This document shows, one piece after another, positions 40,401 through 51,700 of a stretch of 64,000 nucleotides of DNA; positions within the stretch are counted from its first letter, which is position 1; every line of letters starts with the position of its first letter. Below the pieces are notes generated by a model. It saw only the letters and a list, made by a program, of their open reading frames with translations, had not been told where the DNA came from and searched no databases. The stretch lies in assembly GCA_014549065.1 (NCBI GenBank), contig JACDOX010000052.1, positions 3,199,039-3,263,038 of the forward strand, written 5' to 3'. Both the position numbers and the translations under genes were made by a program. This stretch comes from Cardinalis cardinalis (taxonomy: Eukaryota; Chordata; Aves; Passeriformes; Cardinalidae).

Positions 40401-43400
40401 TTCCAAAACCACCCTCATGAAAGAATGTGTGCAAGGGAAATGGTTAGAGCAGGAACCCTGCTCTGCTCCCCTGGCAATGAGCACCCCTGGCAGGTGCTGC
40501 AGCTCCCATGCGGCAGCAGGAAGGGGCTTGGACACAGCAGGGTAAGTGGTCTTCTGGAGGAGAAACTCATTACCATTTCAAGGCTGAAGAGTGACCAAAT
40601 GAAAAATAGACCTGAGCTCTTGAGCTCTGANGAAGCTGGCAAATCTGTCATAGTAAATTTAACAGAAGGCCCCTATGCCTCTGATTGTAGCTCTGGGGAG
40701 AGAGATGCCCTCAAAAATGGCCAAACAGCCCCACATACCTAGTGGTTCCATGGGAAAATGGTGTGCTGGTCAGATACAGCATGCTTGGAGAAAGACTGTA
40801 AGGAGATGGAGCGAGGCAGTGGGGAAGAAGTGGTGCCACAGCACTGGCAGGGCCCATCCCCTCTCCACAGGCACAAAAAAAGCTCCAGAGAGCAAAAGCA
40901 TATGGCCAGCCTAGGGGGTGATAAGTCAAGGAGTGGATGCAGTGATGGGTGTCTTGCTGTGACCAGTCACCGACAAGGGATGTGATCTCAGGTTGGTATT
41001 AACTGGTTGCGAAAAAGTTTGGCCTGGAAATAGGAAAATTTTCCAATTTCCATTCATTTCTCCAGGGACGTACCTCTGGCTCTCTTTCCTATTTAGGCAT
41101 TTACACACATTGATACACTCTGAAGGATGATCTCACCAGGAAGGTATCTGTAACAGAGACACCACCACATCTACCTCATGGTCAAACACACCAGGACTGC
41201 TGTGAACGCCACCATGATCTTCTGTGTGCAGTCTGTGAGGGTTTGGGATTTTCTACAGGTGTGGAAACTACAAAGTATTAAAAATACACCCAGAAATAGA
41301 AAAAAANTTCTGTATGAATCACCTGTCATGTCTTGTAAGAGTCCAGAGGAGACTGATGGCTCAGACCTCTGCCATCAGCATAAACCCAGCTTGTTTCTGG
41401 TTTGGGGACAGAAACTAGGGCATGCTGTGACTCCTCACTTCCTTGACAGCCACTGGACCCAACACCAAAGAAACAGCCATAATCACCTTCCATCTCTTCC
41501 TTCAAGGGCTTTGGTGCATCAGTCAACACATCAATTCCTGCTTCCAGGGCAATGAGAGAATTAAATGCCTGAACAAAGAAGCAGAACATGTATTTCTTGT
41601 TCTGGAGCATGCCCAGCTTGCAGCATTATAAACACACATCTGAACTCTTGAGGCTGGCAGGGCTACAGGAGGATGCTCAGTATTCCAGAGCTATTTGGTC
41701 AGGCTTTTTGCCTGAGCTGGCACACTGCTGAGACTACACAGCTGCCAGTATGACCTAAGTGAATTACAAATTGGCTTGGATAACCTCTGTGCTCCCAGTG
41801 AAAAGCAGATGTCTCCTCATGGCTGTCCCTCCTCAGCAAGCAACACAAGACTCAACTGCATCACCCACTTGTGCTGCCCATGGAAGTCTTGGTTTTGCTG
41901 ACCACGGGTAGAGCTGCACAGTTGGTGATGCATCCCCAGGGTTCAAAGCTGAATGGCTCCTTAGTCACTTCTTGCCAAATCTGCAGGGGTCACCATGAGC
42001 CTGACCCCCTCCTGCTGGCCCAGCCTCTGCAGGCAGAGAGTCCTGGTTAAAGTGTCAGGACCNTCCCCAGGCAGAGAGAAGATGCTCTGCTGCAAGTTAG
42101 GTCCTTCCAAGAGATGAATGGGAGGATTTGTTCCAAGGGTAGGACTGCCCTTTGCCTGGTGTGACACCAGGGCTCTGAGGAGCAGGCTCAGACATCCTCC
42201 AGCANGTGTGGTGCTGACCCAGCTGGGCTGCAGAGCTGCTCCCAGCAGGGGCCGTGTGCCTGTGGCTTTCTCAGTGAGGGAGCAGGAGCTCTGAACTGCA
42301 ACAAGCCTTTGGCTGTGCTCCACTCATCCCTTTACAAGCAGGTGCACATGCCAAAAACTTGCTCATCTCCTTTCAGACTGCAAAAAATAGGGCTGGGAAG
42401 CTCCCCCAAGTCAGAGATGTTCCCATTCTGAATCTAACGTGTACTAGGGAGTGATTTGTGAAAGTAGTCATCCTGTGGGTCCCCACACTGACTTGGTGCT
42501 AAGGAATCTCTGAGGGGAGTACTGGGTCATTCACTTGCTTTGGTCTCTCATTTAGAAATTAAAGGACATCCTGGATCCACTCTCCTGACTCCNGCTGAGC
42601 AGCTAGGAAGGGACAGGCTGTCAGCAACCACTTCCAAGTTCTGCTTCTGAGGAAGTTCTGTCTTGTTTTCTGTCTCTGAGGAACTGAGGCAAATCAATCC
42701 ACAGAATGTGTGGATTAAGAACTCTTCAGGAATGGAAGCTACTGTTGGTCTTTGAAGTTTAGGAGTATTTTATAGTACTGTTTGAGCTTCCTTCTGGCCA
42801 TCTGAATACCAGGGTNCTCATCAGCATGATGATTCCCTCCCATCAGAAATGCAAGCAGGGGAAGCCTTCAAGGGACACAAACTGCTGCTGTACAGGACTT
42901 TGCTCTCCCTGCTTTTGAACACCTTGCTGCTCCCTGTGCAAATCTGCTCCTGCACCCAGATACAGTGCCCTGGGCTGAGCCCAGCCACTCTGTGACTAAT
43001 GCTTGGTTATCAGCTCAGTGCACCTGCAGCCAGGCTGGCAAGCAGACTGCATAGCCCAGCTTCCTTGGTTTGGGCTATTTCCCTGAGCACCAATTTGANA
43101 TTTGATTTTCAGGCACAAATAGAACTATTGCTGCTGCTAAAGACAATAACCAAACACACAGGCAAGAGAACTAGGATCCACATGGATGCTTTCTTAAGAA
43201 GCAAGTTTCCTGTGTTTTGCAAATGTTTGGTGGTCCCATTAGAGGAAACAGTTCAGCTGTTACAGCCCCATCAGCTAACTTGACATTCAAGAGCCAGTCT
43301 TATGCTGAACTTGGTCCAACATTGTGAGCNAAGTATCTACCAGCTGGAAGAACATTTTAGATAATATTTTGTTATTTATCAGTCCTAAAANTCACAGGGT

Positions 43401-45404
43401 TCATCAGCAGAAAAGGTTTGTAGTGCATGCTGTTTCTCCTGTTAAAGATTGCTCTAGACANCATTATTTTTTTATCCAAAACAACTACTCAGTTTTGTTG
43501 AGTGGTAGGGGTTTAATTTAGTACATTACAAAGCATGTTCTCAGAACAGCTTTCCTGTCTTACTGTGACTAAAGCTGTGCGGTCCAGGCATCAGAAGACA
43601 GAAAAAAACAGAAATAAAGGTGTATCTGCTAAGAAACACAGCCAAACTTTTATGAAGATGGGAACTTAAAAGATGACAAGAACTTAGCTCTAAGTATGTA
43701 ACTGAATGTGAAAACTCAGCACCTTTAAATCCTGCACCGACAAAAAGCCATAAAGAGTGGGTTGTATCAGGCTTCCTATCAATTGCACATTAACAAGTGA
43801 AGAACTCTGAGCTACAGTTTCCTTATTATAATGGGAGAATCCCCACTCTTATGTACAGTATTTGAAAACTGATGGATGGCCAAGCCACACACACCCCCCC
43901 CACNCGACTCCCCTTTCCTTTGAAATACTTTGCCTTCAATTCCAGAGTTTTGTACTCATTACTGTTTAATAGCTCTTCATTTTAAGGGCTCAGCAGCACT
44001 GGCAATACATCAATTACATCTGTGTGAGAGTGGTGCTGTGNTCTCTGCCCTGGCTCTCCAGGCTGCTCCTGTGTGCTGTCAGTGCCCACCCAAGGCTGTG
44101 GCAGCTCCTGACAGCTCCCATGGCTGCCCCGAGGGCTTTGGAGAGGGAATGGGGCAAGCAGGGGCACTCTGGGCACAGCCCTGGCTAGGGCAAGCTCTGA
44201 AAAGAGTCACTGGGCCACCCCTCTGGTAGTTCTTGTAAGCTGCATTTTGGCTCAGCCTGTTATGCCCAGCATAATTTNCTACATGAATGTACCAACTGAC
44301 TCTACTGATAATCAGCATATGAAAATAACTCAAATGTCCACATTAAAAAAAAAAAACAAACCAAACAACAAAAAACTCAACATAATTCCATCTGGAGAAA
44401 GACAACTGAAAACCATGCTCTGAGCATGGAGTGAACCTCCAGAAACCTCTTNTAACCTGTATCATTCTATTATGATTCATTGAGTAATGTGACACTGTAA
44501 CTAATTAAAAACTGACCAAAGAAGATAAAGAAGATAAAAAGGAAAAAATCTAGTAATTATCCACTTCATAAAAAAAAAAACCTTTTGGAAATAAATCTGA
44601 ACTATTTGTCAAACCCAGATTTCAGACTGCTNTTAAAGGCACACCACTAAGTACCAGAACTCATTTCTAAGATAAAACAAGATTTTTTCAGATAGCACCA
44701 GAAAACTTAGAACTAAAACATTTTAAAATTAGTTTAAATCAAAACACTGGAATTTTCATGAGAGGGAAGTATTTGACCAGAGCACTAAAAAGAAGCTGCA
44801 TTACAATCAGTAAATCNACCTTGTGAAATTATTTCAGTTTTAGAAATCAAACCCCTGACAGATGTGTAATTAAGTGATTTTAAAATCTCCTCTCTGTCAA
44901 AAGCATTCCAAACCCTTCAGGTCAAAGCACTGCAGGTTGCTTTAGAAGGGGAGCTGCACACACTGCTTCATGCACAAAGCCTGATTTCTTGTTACAGAAG
45001 TAAAATGACAAGAGCTGCGCACACTTGCTCAGAGAGACTTAAGTCATGTTGAAGAGAACACAACTGCATCCTACCCATTCCAGGAGCACAAGCAATCCCC
45101 AACTCATGCCACCAGTACCCACCTCTTCTACATAAATCAAGGGATTTCAAAACAATTTGCAGAAGAGAAATGGGGAACTGAGGCAGTGGGAAGCAAAGCA
45201 GAGCTCACTGTCACTGCACACCAACCCAACCCCTTCACAAGATAAAGCACTGTAACTTCACCTCAAAAATGTAACTTTTTAACTACACCACTGTCTGTAT
45301 TACAGCTCCTTCACTCTGTACAGCACTTCTGTCAATGTCCAAGCCCATGAACAGACACAGCAATTAAGTTTTCTGCGAAAGAAAAAAAAAATTAGAAAAA
45401 GACT
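37441..45404. other. Intergenic region between the converging UBE2K and PDS5A genes
   Basis: About 8 kb with no supported gene. From about 38 to 43 kb it is GC-richer than the flanking introns, which makes many frames open by chance. One CR1 fragment is recognisable at about 39855-40090. Low-complexity C-rich (about 43887-43904) and A-rich (about 44343-44380) tracts occur. No conserved protein segment was recognised on either strand. Confidence 0.7.
39855..40090 (+). mobile_element. CR1 LINE internal fragment (3' part of ORF2)
   Basis: The segments ctggaggaaaaaccctggca, agacctggggg..., gtgagccaccaacctgtgct, gtatcctgggctgcaggagg and gggatcctgcctctctgc follow the order of the CR1 sense strand downstream of the RT core (GGAAAAACCC ... 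GACCTGGGAGT ... GTGAGCCAGCAGTGTGCC ... ATCCTGGGCTGCAT). No intact frame. It lies in the intergenic region and explains part of its higher GC and open frames. Confidence 0.75.
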
Positions 45405-45425
45405 GCCACGTGACACCTAGAAGCG

Positions 45426-45431
45426 TTTATT
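45426..45431 (-). terminator. PDS5A: PDS5A poly(A) signal
   Basis: AATAAA on the - strand (TTTATT on +), followed about 30-50 nt further downstream on the - strand by a long U-rich run (A-rich on + at 45379-45400). This gives a cleavage site near 45405-45415. Confidence 0.65.
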
Positions 45432-47173
45432 TTATGCAACAAACTTAAATATGATCATGTGTACATAAAAGTGTACACTGTATCTATGCTGAACAATGCC
45501 AGGAAACATAATATTGATGCAACAATCTTCTAAAATAAACATTAAAAAATGAGCCTGGACAGGAAGACAAAATGCAAAACAGACTTACTTCCAATCAGCA
45601 CAATGCTTAAAATTGAGAGCAATCCTAAACATTTCCAACTTTCCTTACAAAGCTGCCAAAGTCCAACTATTTTTAAAAACTGATTTTTTTTTCTTTACAT
45701 CAATAATAAAAATCTGGTGACAAACATTATAAAATCAAATGCTGGACTGTCTTTACTCCTTTAAAATTTAGAATATTCCAACAGAACCGCAGGAGTAAAA
45801 ACACTTAAAAGTGATATATGTTTTTATAAAACAAACATCAATATGTACATTTATTGCAAATTATATTAAACTAAAATGGAGGGAAAATTAAAAAATGAAA
45901 TGTCTACTTGCGAATTAATAACNATTTTAAGTGATTACTTTCCCACTCTGATAAAAATCAGAAAGCAACATTTATAAAATTGCCACCACATGACTTTTCA
46001 TAGCAGGGAACTGAAATCTGTACATCTTATTTTTGCAGAAAAGTAGGCAGGCAGAAAGAATTATACATAAAACAGTCTCCAAAAGTAAAGCAAAAAAATG
46101 TTTTTTGATTTTTTTTTCCTCTAGTCTTGTTTAAAATCCATTCAGTAGACTTCTACCTTTTCTGTGAAACATGGGAATACCTGGCTCTAGGATCATGAAT
46201 TTTCAATGTCAGTGTAAGGACCTTCTCTGACTTCCTTTAAAAAAAAATGCAGCATGAAAGTTAATGGTGTAAATACACTTTTATACTCCAGAATGCAGGA
46301 ACTGGAACCAAGTGTTAAGCAATTTGCTTAATTATTGACTTTTCATAAAAAAAGTCTCTGGGGAAATAAGTACAGATGCTTTTAGCCTCTTTCTCAAGAG
46401 TTTCTGCTTTACATTTCCATTGAGAAGGATTAATTTCATGTGAAAGGGAAGCATAGTTTTCCTTCTGGTTTCAGAGCTGAAAGCTGTGTGTTTTGAAGTA
46501 ATTTCAGTTCCTGTACAGGAAATTTCTGAATCCTAGTTTTTGCAGAAGCTTGGAGCATGCCTTTATTTGGCCTTCATTTCCTCCCTTTTCGAGCAAGTTT
46601 TCTTTTTACCTTTATGAGGGGAGAAAAAGAAATGAGTCAATTGCAAGGACATGGAAATCACAAGTGATTCTGAATCAAANTCCTACCAAATATTGTTTAG
46701 ATTTTAGCTTTTACACTTCTTATACTGTGATTCTTCCAACTCCATCTTGTATCTTCTTAACAATTACATAATTAATTGAATACAACTGAACTTCCTCATT
46801 GCACAGCACAACTTCCTGATAAACTTGAAACTACACAACTCGAATTGTGCATTTTATAATTCCATACCAAGTAATGTTTTTTCAGCATAAACATAAACAG
46901 TAATCCACTGCTTTCACTGGAATCAGAGATTAAGAACAGTAACTTGATCTAANTAACTACAATTACCAAGGTTTATAAAAATAGCCCATTTTACTTCAGA
47001 ATAGGCACTACTTCAAATGTTTTCCCAGTATTTACAGTAACTTGTACAAGTCTACTTAAAAGNAAAAAACCTATTAGACAGAGCATTTTTTACACACAAA
47101 TTTCTTTGAATTCTCACTGTATAAACTAGAATAAAGAAGTAAAAACAGAGAATTGTCCTATATAAGATGCCTG

Positions 47174-47330
47174 CTACACCTTAAGGAAGCCTCCCTCTGC
47201 TATCTCTGTATCCTCAGTATCTTCCTGGCTGCTCCCACAGGCCTTAAAATGATCCATTGCATTTTGAGAGCATTCTGAACTTGAGTCTATCTCCAACAGT
47301 GAATCTCCATCACTTCCAAGCACCTGGCTT
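47174..47330 (-). CDS. PDS5A: Candidate alternative C-terminal PDS5A exon (acidic 51-residue tail)
   Basis: On the - strand an acceptor ttttcag at 47332-47331 is followed by an open frame. With the donor at 48373 it restores Arg (AG|A) and continues SQVLGSDGDSLLEIDSSSE through SSQEDTEDTEIAEGG to LKV and TAG at 47174-47176. The tail has about 12 acidic and two basic residues, with SSQEDTEDTE resembling CK2-type sites. In the canonical transcript this stretch would instead be 3' UTR. Splice sites, phase and open frame are seen directly; use as an exon is inferred. Confidence 0.5.
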
Positions 47331-48368
47331 CTGAAAAATGTTAACAATGTTTTGGTATTTTGTCCAAGAAACACTGAGATATTACACATTTTAAAGATGT
47401 TATCTGATACAGTAGCTTATTAAAGGCTATGGATAGTGCAATTTGTTCTGAAGACTTGAAAGAATTTGACATATTAAACAAGCATTNTAAGAGAGTACAC
47501 AAATATTACACTCTTGACAGACCATTTTACTGCTGTATAAAGCTTACTCTTAGAAGAAAAGGTAAAACTATTTTTGTTCAAGGTTCTCTGCAANATCTTC
47601 AAATTACAAATGTCTAGAAAGAAACTATTCCAATGATTCTTTCTTCCTTTAGATCATTTTTGTGATTTCTTAGAGTACATTGGTTTGCAGACCTTTGGAC
47701 ACTTTTGCATTAATTATGTACCAGGTCCAGCAAAACAAACTTCTCATGTTAATGCTTACTATGAATTGCTTATATTGCAAACCAAGCCAACATGCTTCAA
47801 CACTAAAGTAGTCCAGATTATCATCCAAAAGCTGTTTTGTGGTTTACAAAGTTCCAAATGTAATTTTCAGTTACTTAAAATAGACATTACAGTACTGCTA
47901 ACATTAAAACAAGCACAGACTCAAACTACCAGAAAATAGCTACAGCTGGCATTACAAATTTCCCTGTGCATTNAAGACAGTCAGCTTCCAAGGCTTTGCT
48001 ATCACTGAAAGGAGGCACAGCAGAGTAGCCAAATGCCAGCGTGTCTGGCATTAATGAATGCACTGAATCAACATCAACTCTTGGTTCCTTTAGACAGCAA
48101 TTCTAGGAAGGGGAACCAGGATGCATTAAAATAGCATTTGGTGAAAACAGTTTAAGTTTCTCCTGTTCTGACCAAACAAATNAATTTCTCCAATTCCAGC
48201 TGCCCAGGTACTTTGAAAAATAGAACTCAACGCAACATATGGTTGCAACATCTGCTGTGGTTTAGTTGTGCCCTAAACTATGCTAGGTCTGTTGTAATTG
48301 TAAACTCAGGGTCTGACTTGAGACAGGAAAGGACCACCCCCTCACCCCAGGTATTTAATTATGTATTT

Positions 48369-48725
48369 TTACCTCTGTAGATCAATTTGTCTCTGTGCTG
48401 CTGCTGGCTTTTTTGCTGTGTCTTGCTGTTTTGGTGCTTTGGCATTACCTGCCTCTAAACTCCCTGGGCCTTCCTGGTTGGCTGCTGCCCTCTTCCTTCC
48501 CCTGACAGGTGCTTTGTTTGTTTCCTCTATTTTTGCAGTGGTACCCTGAGGTTCTGGTTTGGTTGGTCGCCCTCTTCTGGTTTTTGCTGCAAGCGATGGG
48601 CCTGTTTCTTCTACACTTTTTTCTTCTGTTTTTTGATGAATATTCTCAGTTCCAGATGCTGTTGCTGTTCGCTTTTTCCCACGTTCTGTGCTATTTCCTT
48701 GTGTTGTCTGATCAGAATTCATCTC
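48369..48725 (-). CDS. PDS5A: PDS5A last canonical coding exon (basic tail with AT-hook-like motif)
   Basis: The exon runs from [19 protein letters not shown] to [11 protein letters not shown] and TAA at 48369-48371. It contains RRGRPTKP, which resembles an AT-hook core, and RGRKRAA, both likely to contact DNA or chromatin. The acceptor is attttctag, with a second possible AG three bases on (TAG/GAG). The end is unusual: the final codons read CAG AGG TAA AA, so the stop codon lies inside a good donor (AG|GTAAAA) at 48373/48372. If spliced there, the frame continues into the 47174-47330 exon. Confidence 0.95.
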   Translation of the reverse strand, partial: EMNSDQTTQGNSTERGKKRTATASGTENIHQKTEEKSVEETGPSLAAKTRRGRPTKPEPQGTTAKIEETNKAPVRGRKRAAANQEGPGSLEAGNAKAPKQQDTAKKPAAAQRQIDLQR

Positions 48726-51700
48726 CTAGAAAATAAAAATCATGAATGTGAAGAAAAAAAGATTCCCAAAGGCAAATGCAAACTGTTACCTCCTTCCATC
48801 AGAAACATGAGCTTTTAAAACTTTAAGTATTGTTATGAAAATACATCACACTTAGATTTTGGACCTTATCCTTGCAAAAACATTTTCTACATATTGTGTA
48901 ATGTTACTAACTGCAGCTAATCTATCTTTTAGTGATGTGAGAGAGATTACAGTAAGAATAATTATCTTTATGAGCTCCTCCCATGATCATTTTTCTGGAC
49001 AAGTTCCTTTCACTGTTTTGTCAAATGACAAGAGAAAACTGAGAAGCAAAGAATTATTTCAACACAGCAGTATTTACTGTTTACTTCCATACGTGCAAAT
49101 TTTGAGACCAACATTCAGTNAAGGTGCAGTTTACTGAAGATTTAAGTGCCAGTAAAGAAAAACTCAAGGAATAAAGAAGTAAAACCACACCAAAAANGCA
49201 ACTTGCTGTGTTTGTTAATTCTTCACCATGTCTGAATGGGTATGGCCTACATGCATGTTCTTCTCAACACACTGAACAAGGTAATGAAGTGATTGAATAC
49301 CAAGAAGAGGAGTCTGTATATGTGGAACAGAAAGGGTTAGCAATGTACTTCTCTACAGGGAGCAGTATTCATACNGAATCAAAGAGGAAGCAACTGGATG
49401 CTAAGCCTTCATTTGAACACTGACTTCCAAAGCAGCTGGGAGAAAGGGTGGAGAAAAGGATACTGAAGAAGTATGGCTGGGATGATTCAGCAATTTCCAA
49501 CAAACCAATGCCACTATTCTACGTGCTGGATCTGAACCAAAGACTGTTCTCGTTNAATAGTCTACTATTGTTTCTTATGTGTTCAAATCAGTCAGGCAAT
49601 CTCTGTAACCTTCACTACTGCTCCAGCAGCTTCATAGTAGACACTTAAAGATGCTATTCATACGAACTTTAAAGATTCTCTGAAATTTCAACTTCAAGAA
49701 CCTAGAAAGCATTTTTGAAATTTACTTTACATGTGCTTTGCCTAACTTTTCTATGTGATGATACAAATCCAAAACACCTGCTTATTACTCTGATTTCATC
49801 TAATAGAAAGAGATTAAGCAGATATATAACTTCTTAAAAAGCCTAAATCATCTATGTATCCCTACATTATTACAAAAATCTACTTTAAATCGCAGAATCA
49901 TCTAGGTCGGAAGTGATCTTCGAAAATCATCTTGTCAAATCTGCTGACAGTGGGGCCTCAGTGGCTATCCAGGGCTTTGACAAGTCAAGCCATGAACACT
50001 GATAATCCACCACTTTTCTGGACAGTCTGTTCCAGTGTTTAAATTCCTCCACAGTGTTTTGGGGTTTTTTTTGTATGTTTTTTTCCTGCTTGCATCCAGA
50101 CAATTTCCCCTGAAGCAACTTCTTCCAGTAGCCTTTTTTCCTTCCAGCAAGCAGCCTTGAGAATACTTCCTTCCATCCATCTTTTCCATAAATACCTTGC
50201 AGATGTTGAAAGACTGACTGATCCTCTCCAAGGCTTCTCTTCTCTAAGCTGAACAAACTCAACACTTCAAACCTTTCTTCACACAACAACTTNTCCATGC
50301 CTTAATCATTGTGGTGCCCCCTGCAAGGCTCCCTCCAGCTTTTGAGTATCTGCATCAAACTGGGGGGGCACAGTATTTCAGATATGGCCTAATGAATGCC
50401 AAATGGGGTGGAATAACCACATCCCTCTATCTGCTGACTACTCAGGACACAGTTTGCTGTCCCCACTGCAGCCAAGGCACACAGCCAGCTCNTGCTCTGT
50501 TGGTTATCCACTGGGGATGGTCCCCAGGTCCTTCACAGCCAACCTGCACTCCAGCCAGGCAGATCCCAGCATGTTGTANAGCTGCTTGAGTTTCGTCTGT
50601 CCCAGGTGCAGGACTCAACTGTGCTAAAATTCATGCTATTGTATAAGTTAAAAAATCTTTATGATTTACACATGGTGTTCTCTCTTTAATGAAAGAGGGG
50701 TGAACCATAAATATATTTTTAATAGTTTAATTAAGATTTTAGTTGTGACAAAATTTTAAAGTAAGATGTCTATTTCACGCTGTAGGACCACTTGACATTT
50801 TCTTGGCAGTAATTTCAGTTAAAGCTACTACAGGTGTGAGCTTGCAGTCTGAACCTCAGGCTCACCCTTACTTATATTGGAAAATGCAGAATAAATGTGG
50901 GAATATTTTGGAATTTTAGAAAAGAAGAATGAAGTCCATTCAAATGAGTGCTATAAATTATTCTGGATAAAATAAACAGTCATTCTGAAGACATGGGGTC
51001 CTCTGTCAGGCTGGGAAACTGACAGAACTATATGAAATGAAACTGGATGTTACCAGCTCCTCAGGGAAGTGGTGTACTGAAAAAACCCCCAATGTCAAAC
51101 TTATTACAGACATCAGTCCATAAAATCCCTGGACATACCTTGTTTTTCACAGGTTCTGTCTTTGCTGGTGTGACTGAAATAATCCTCACAGGATTTTCAT
51201 CATTTTCACTGACTCCAGTTTCTGATATATCTGAACTTTGTTCCCTGGGAACATGATGGAAGACATAATAAACCAAAAATATACAGAAAAGAAGAAAANT
51301 GTTTGGAATTATCTGGGGTAAAGAAAAGGGGGTGGGGGGAAGGGGCATCAATGCAATAAGCTAAATTAGTTTTAAAACAATTGAATTTGCCAGAGTCCAC
51401 ACAAGTATTTTCTTTTCCAGAACTGGGAAAGGTCTGAAAGGAATTGGCTGGTCATTGAGCCGAATCCCTTACCACAGACACATTACTGTATAATGACTTT
51501 TGCACACTTAAGACCAGAGCTCTAAAATAGGCTGTGTTCTTTTCTCAGATAGAAAGAGACAATACTGGAAAATATAGTGAAGAATTATAAACACCAATAA
51601 TGCCCCAACTTCATAGAAAACAAAAGAACAAAGAAGAAAAAAGTAAGATTATTACAACTTATATCATGCACACTTTACAGAATGAACTNTGAACGCAGTT

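Larger units (their letters stand above)
45405..48368 (-). other. PDS5A: PDS5A 3' UTR
   Basis: Roughly 3 kb of AT-rich sequence between the TAA at 48369 and the poly(A) signal at 45426-45431. The length is in line with the 3' UTR I expect for mammalian PDS5A mRNA. A Pumilio-type TGTAAATA lies on the - strand at 47029-47036. The candidate alternative exon at 47174-47330 lies inside. The remainder shows T/A-rich stretches without coding identity. Confidence 0.75.

Noticed and set aside
48361..48736. Leucine-rich, membrane-like open frames on +
   Set aside because: They are antisense shadows of the PDS5A basic tail exon on -.
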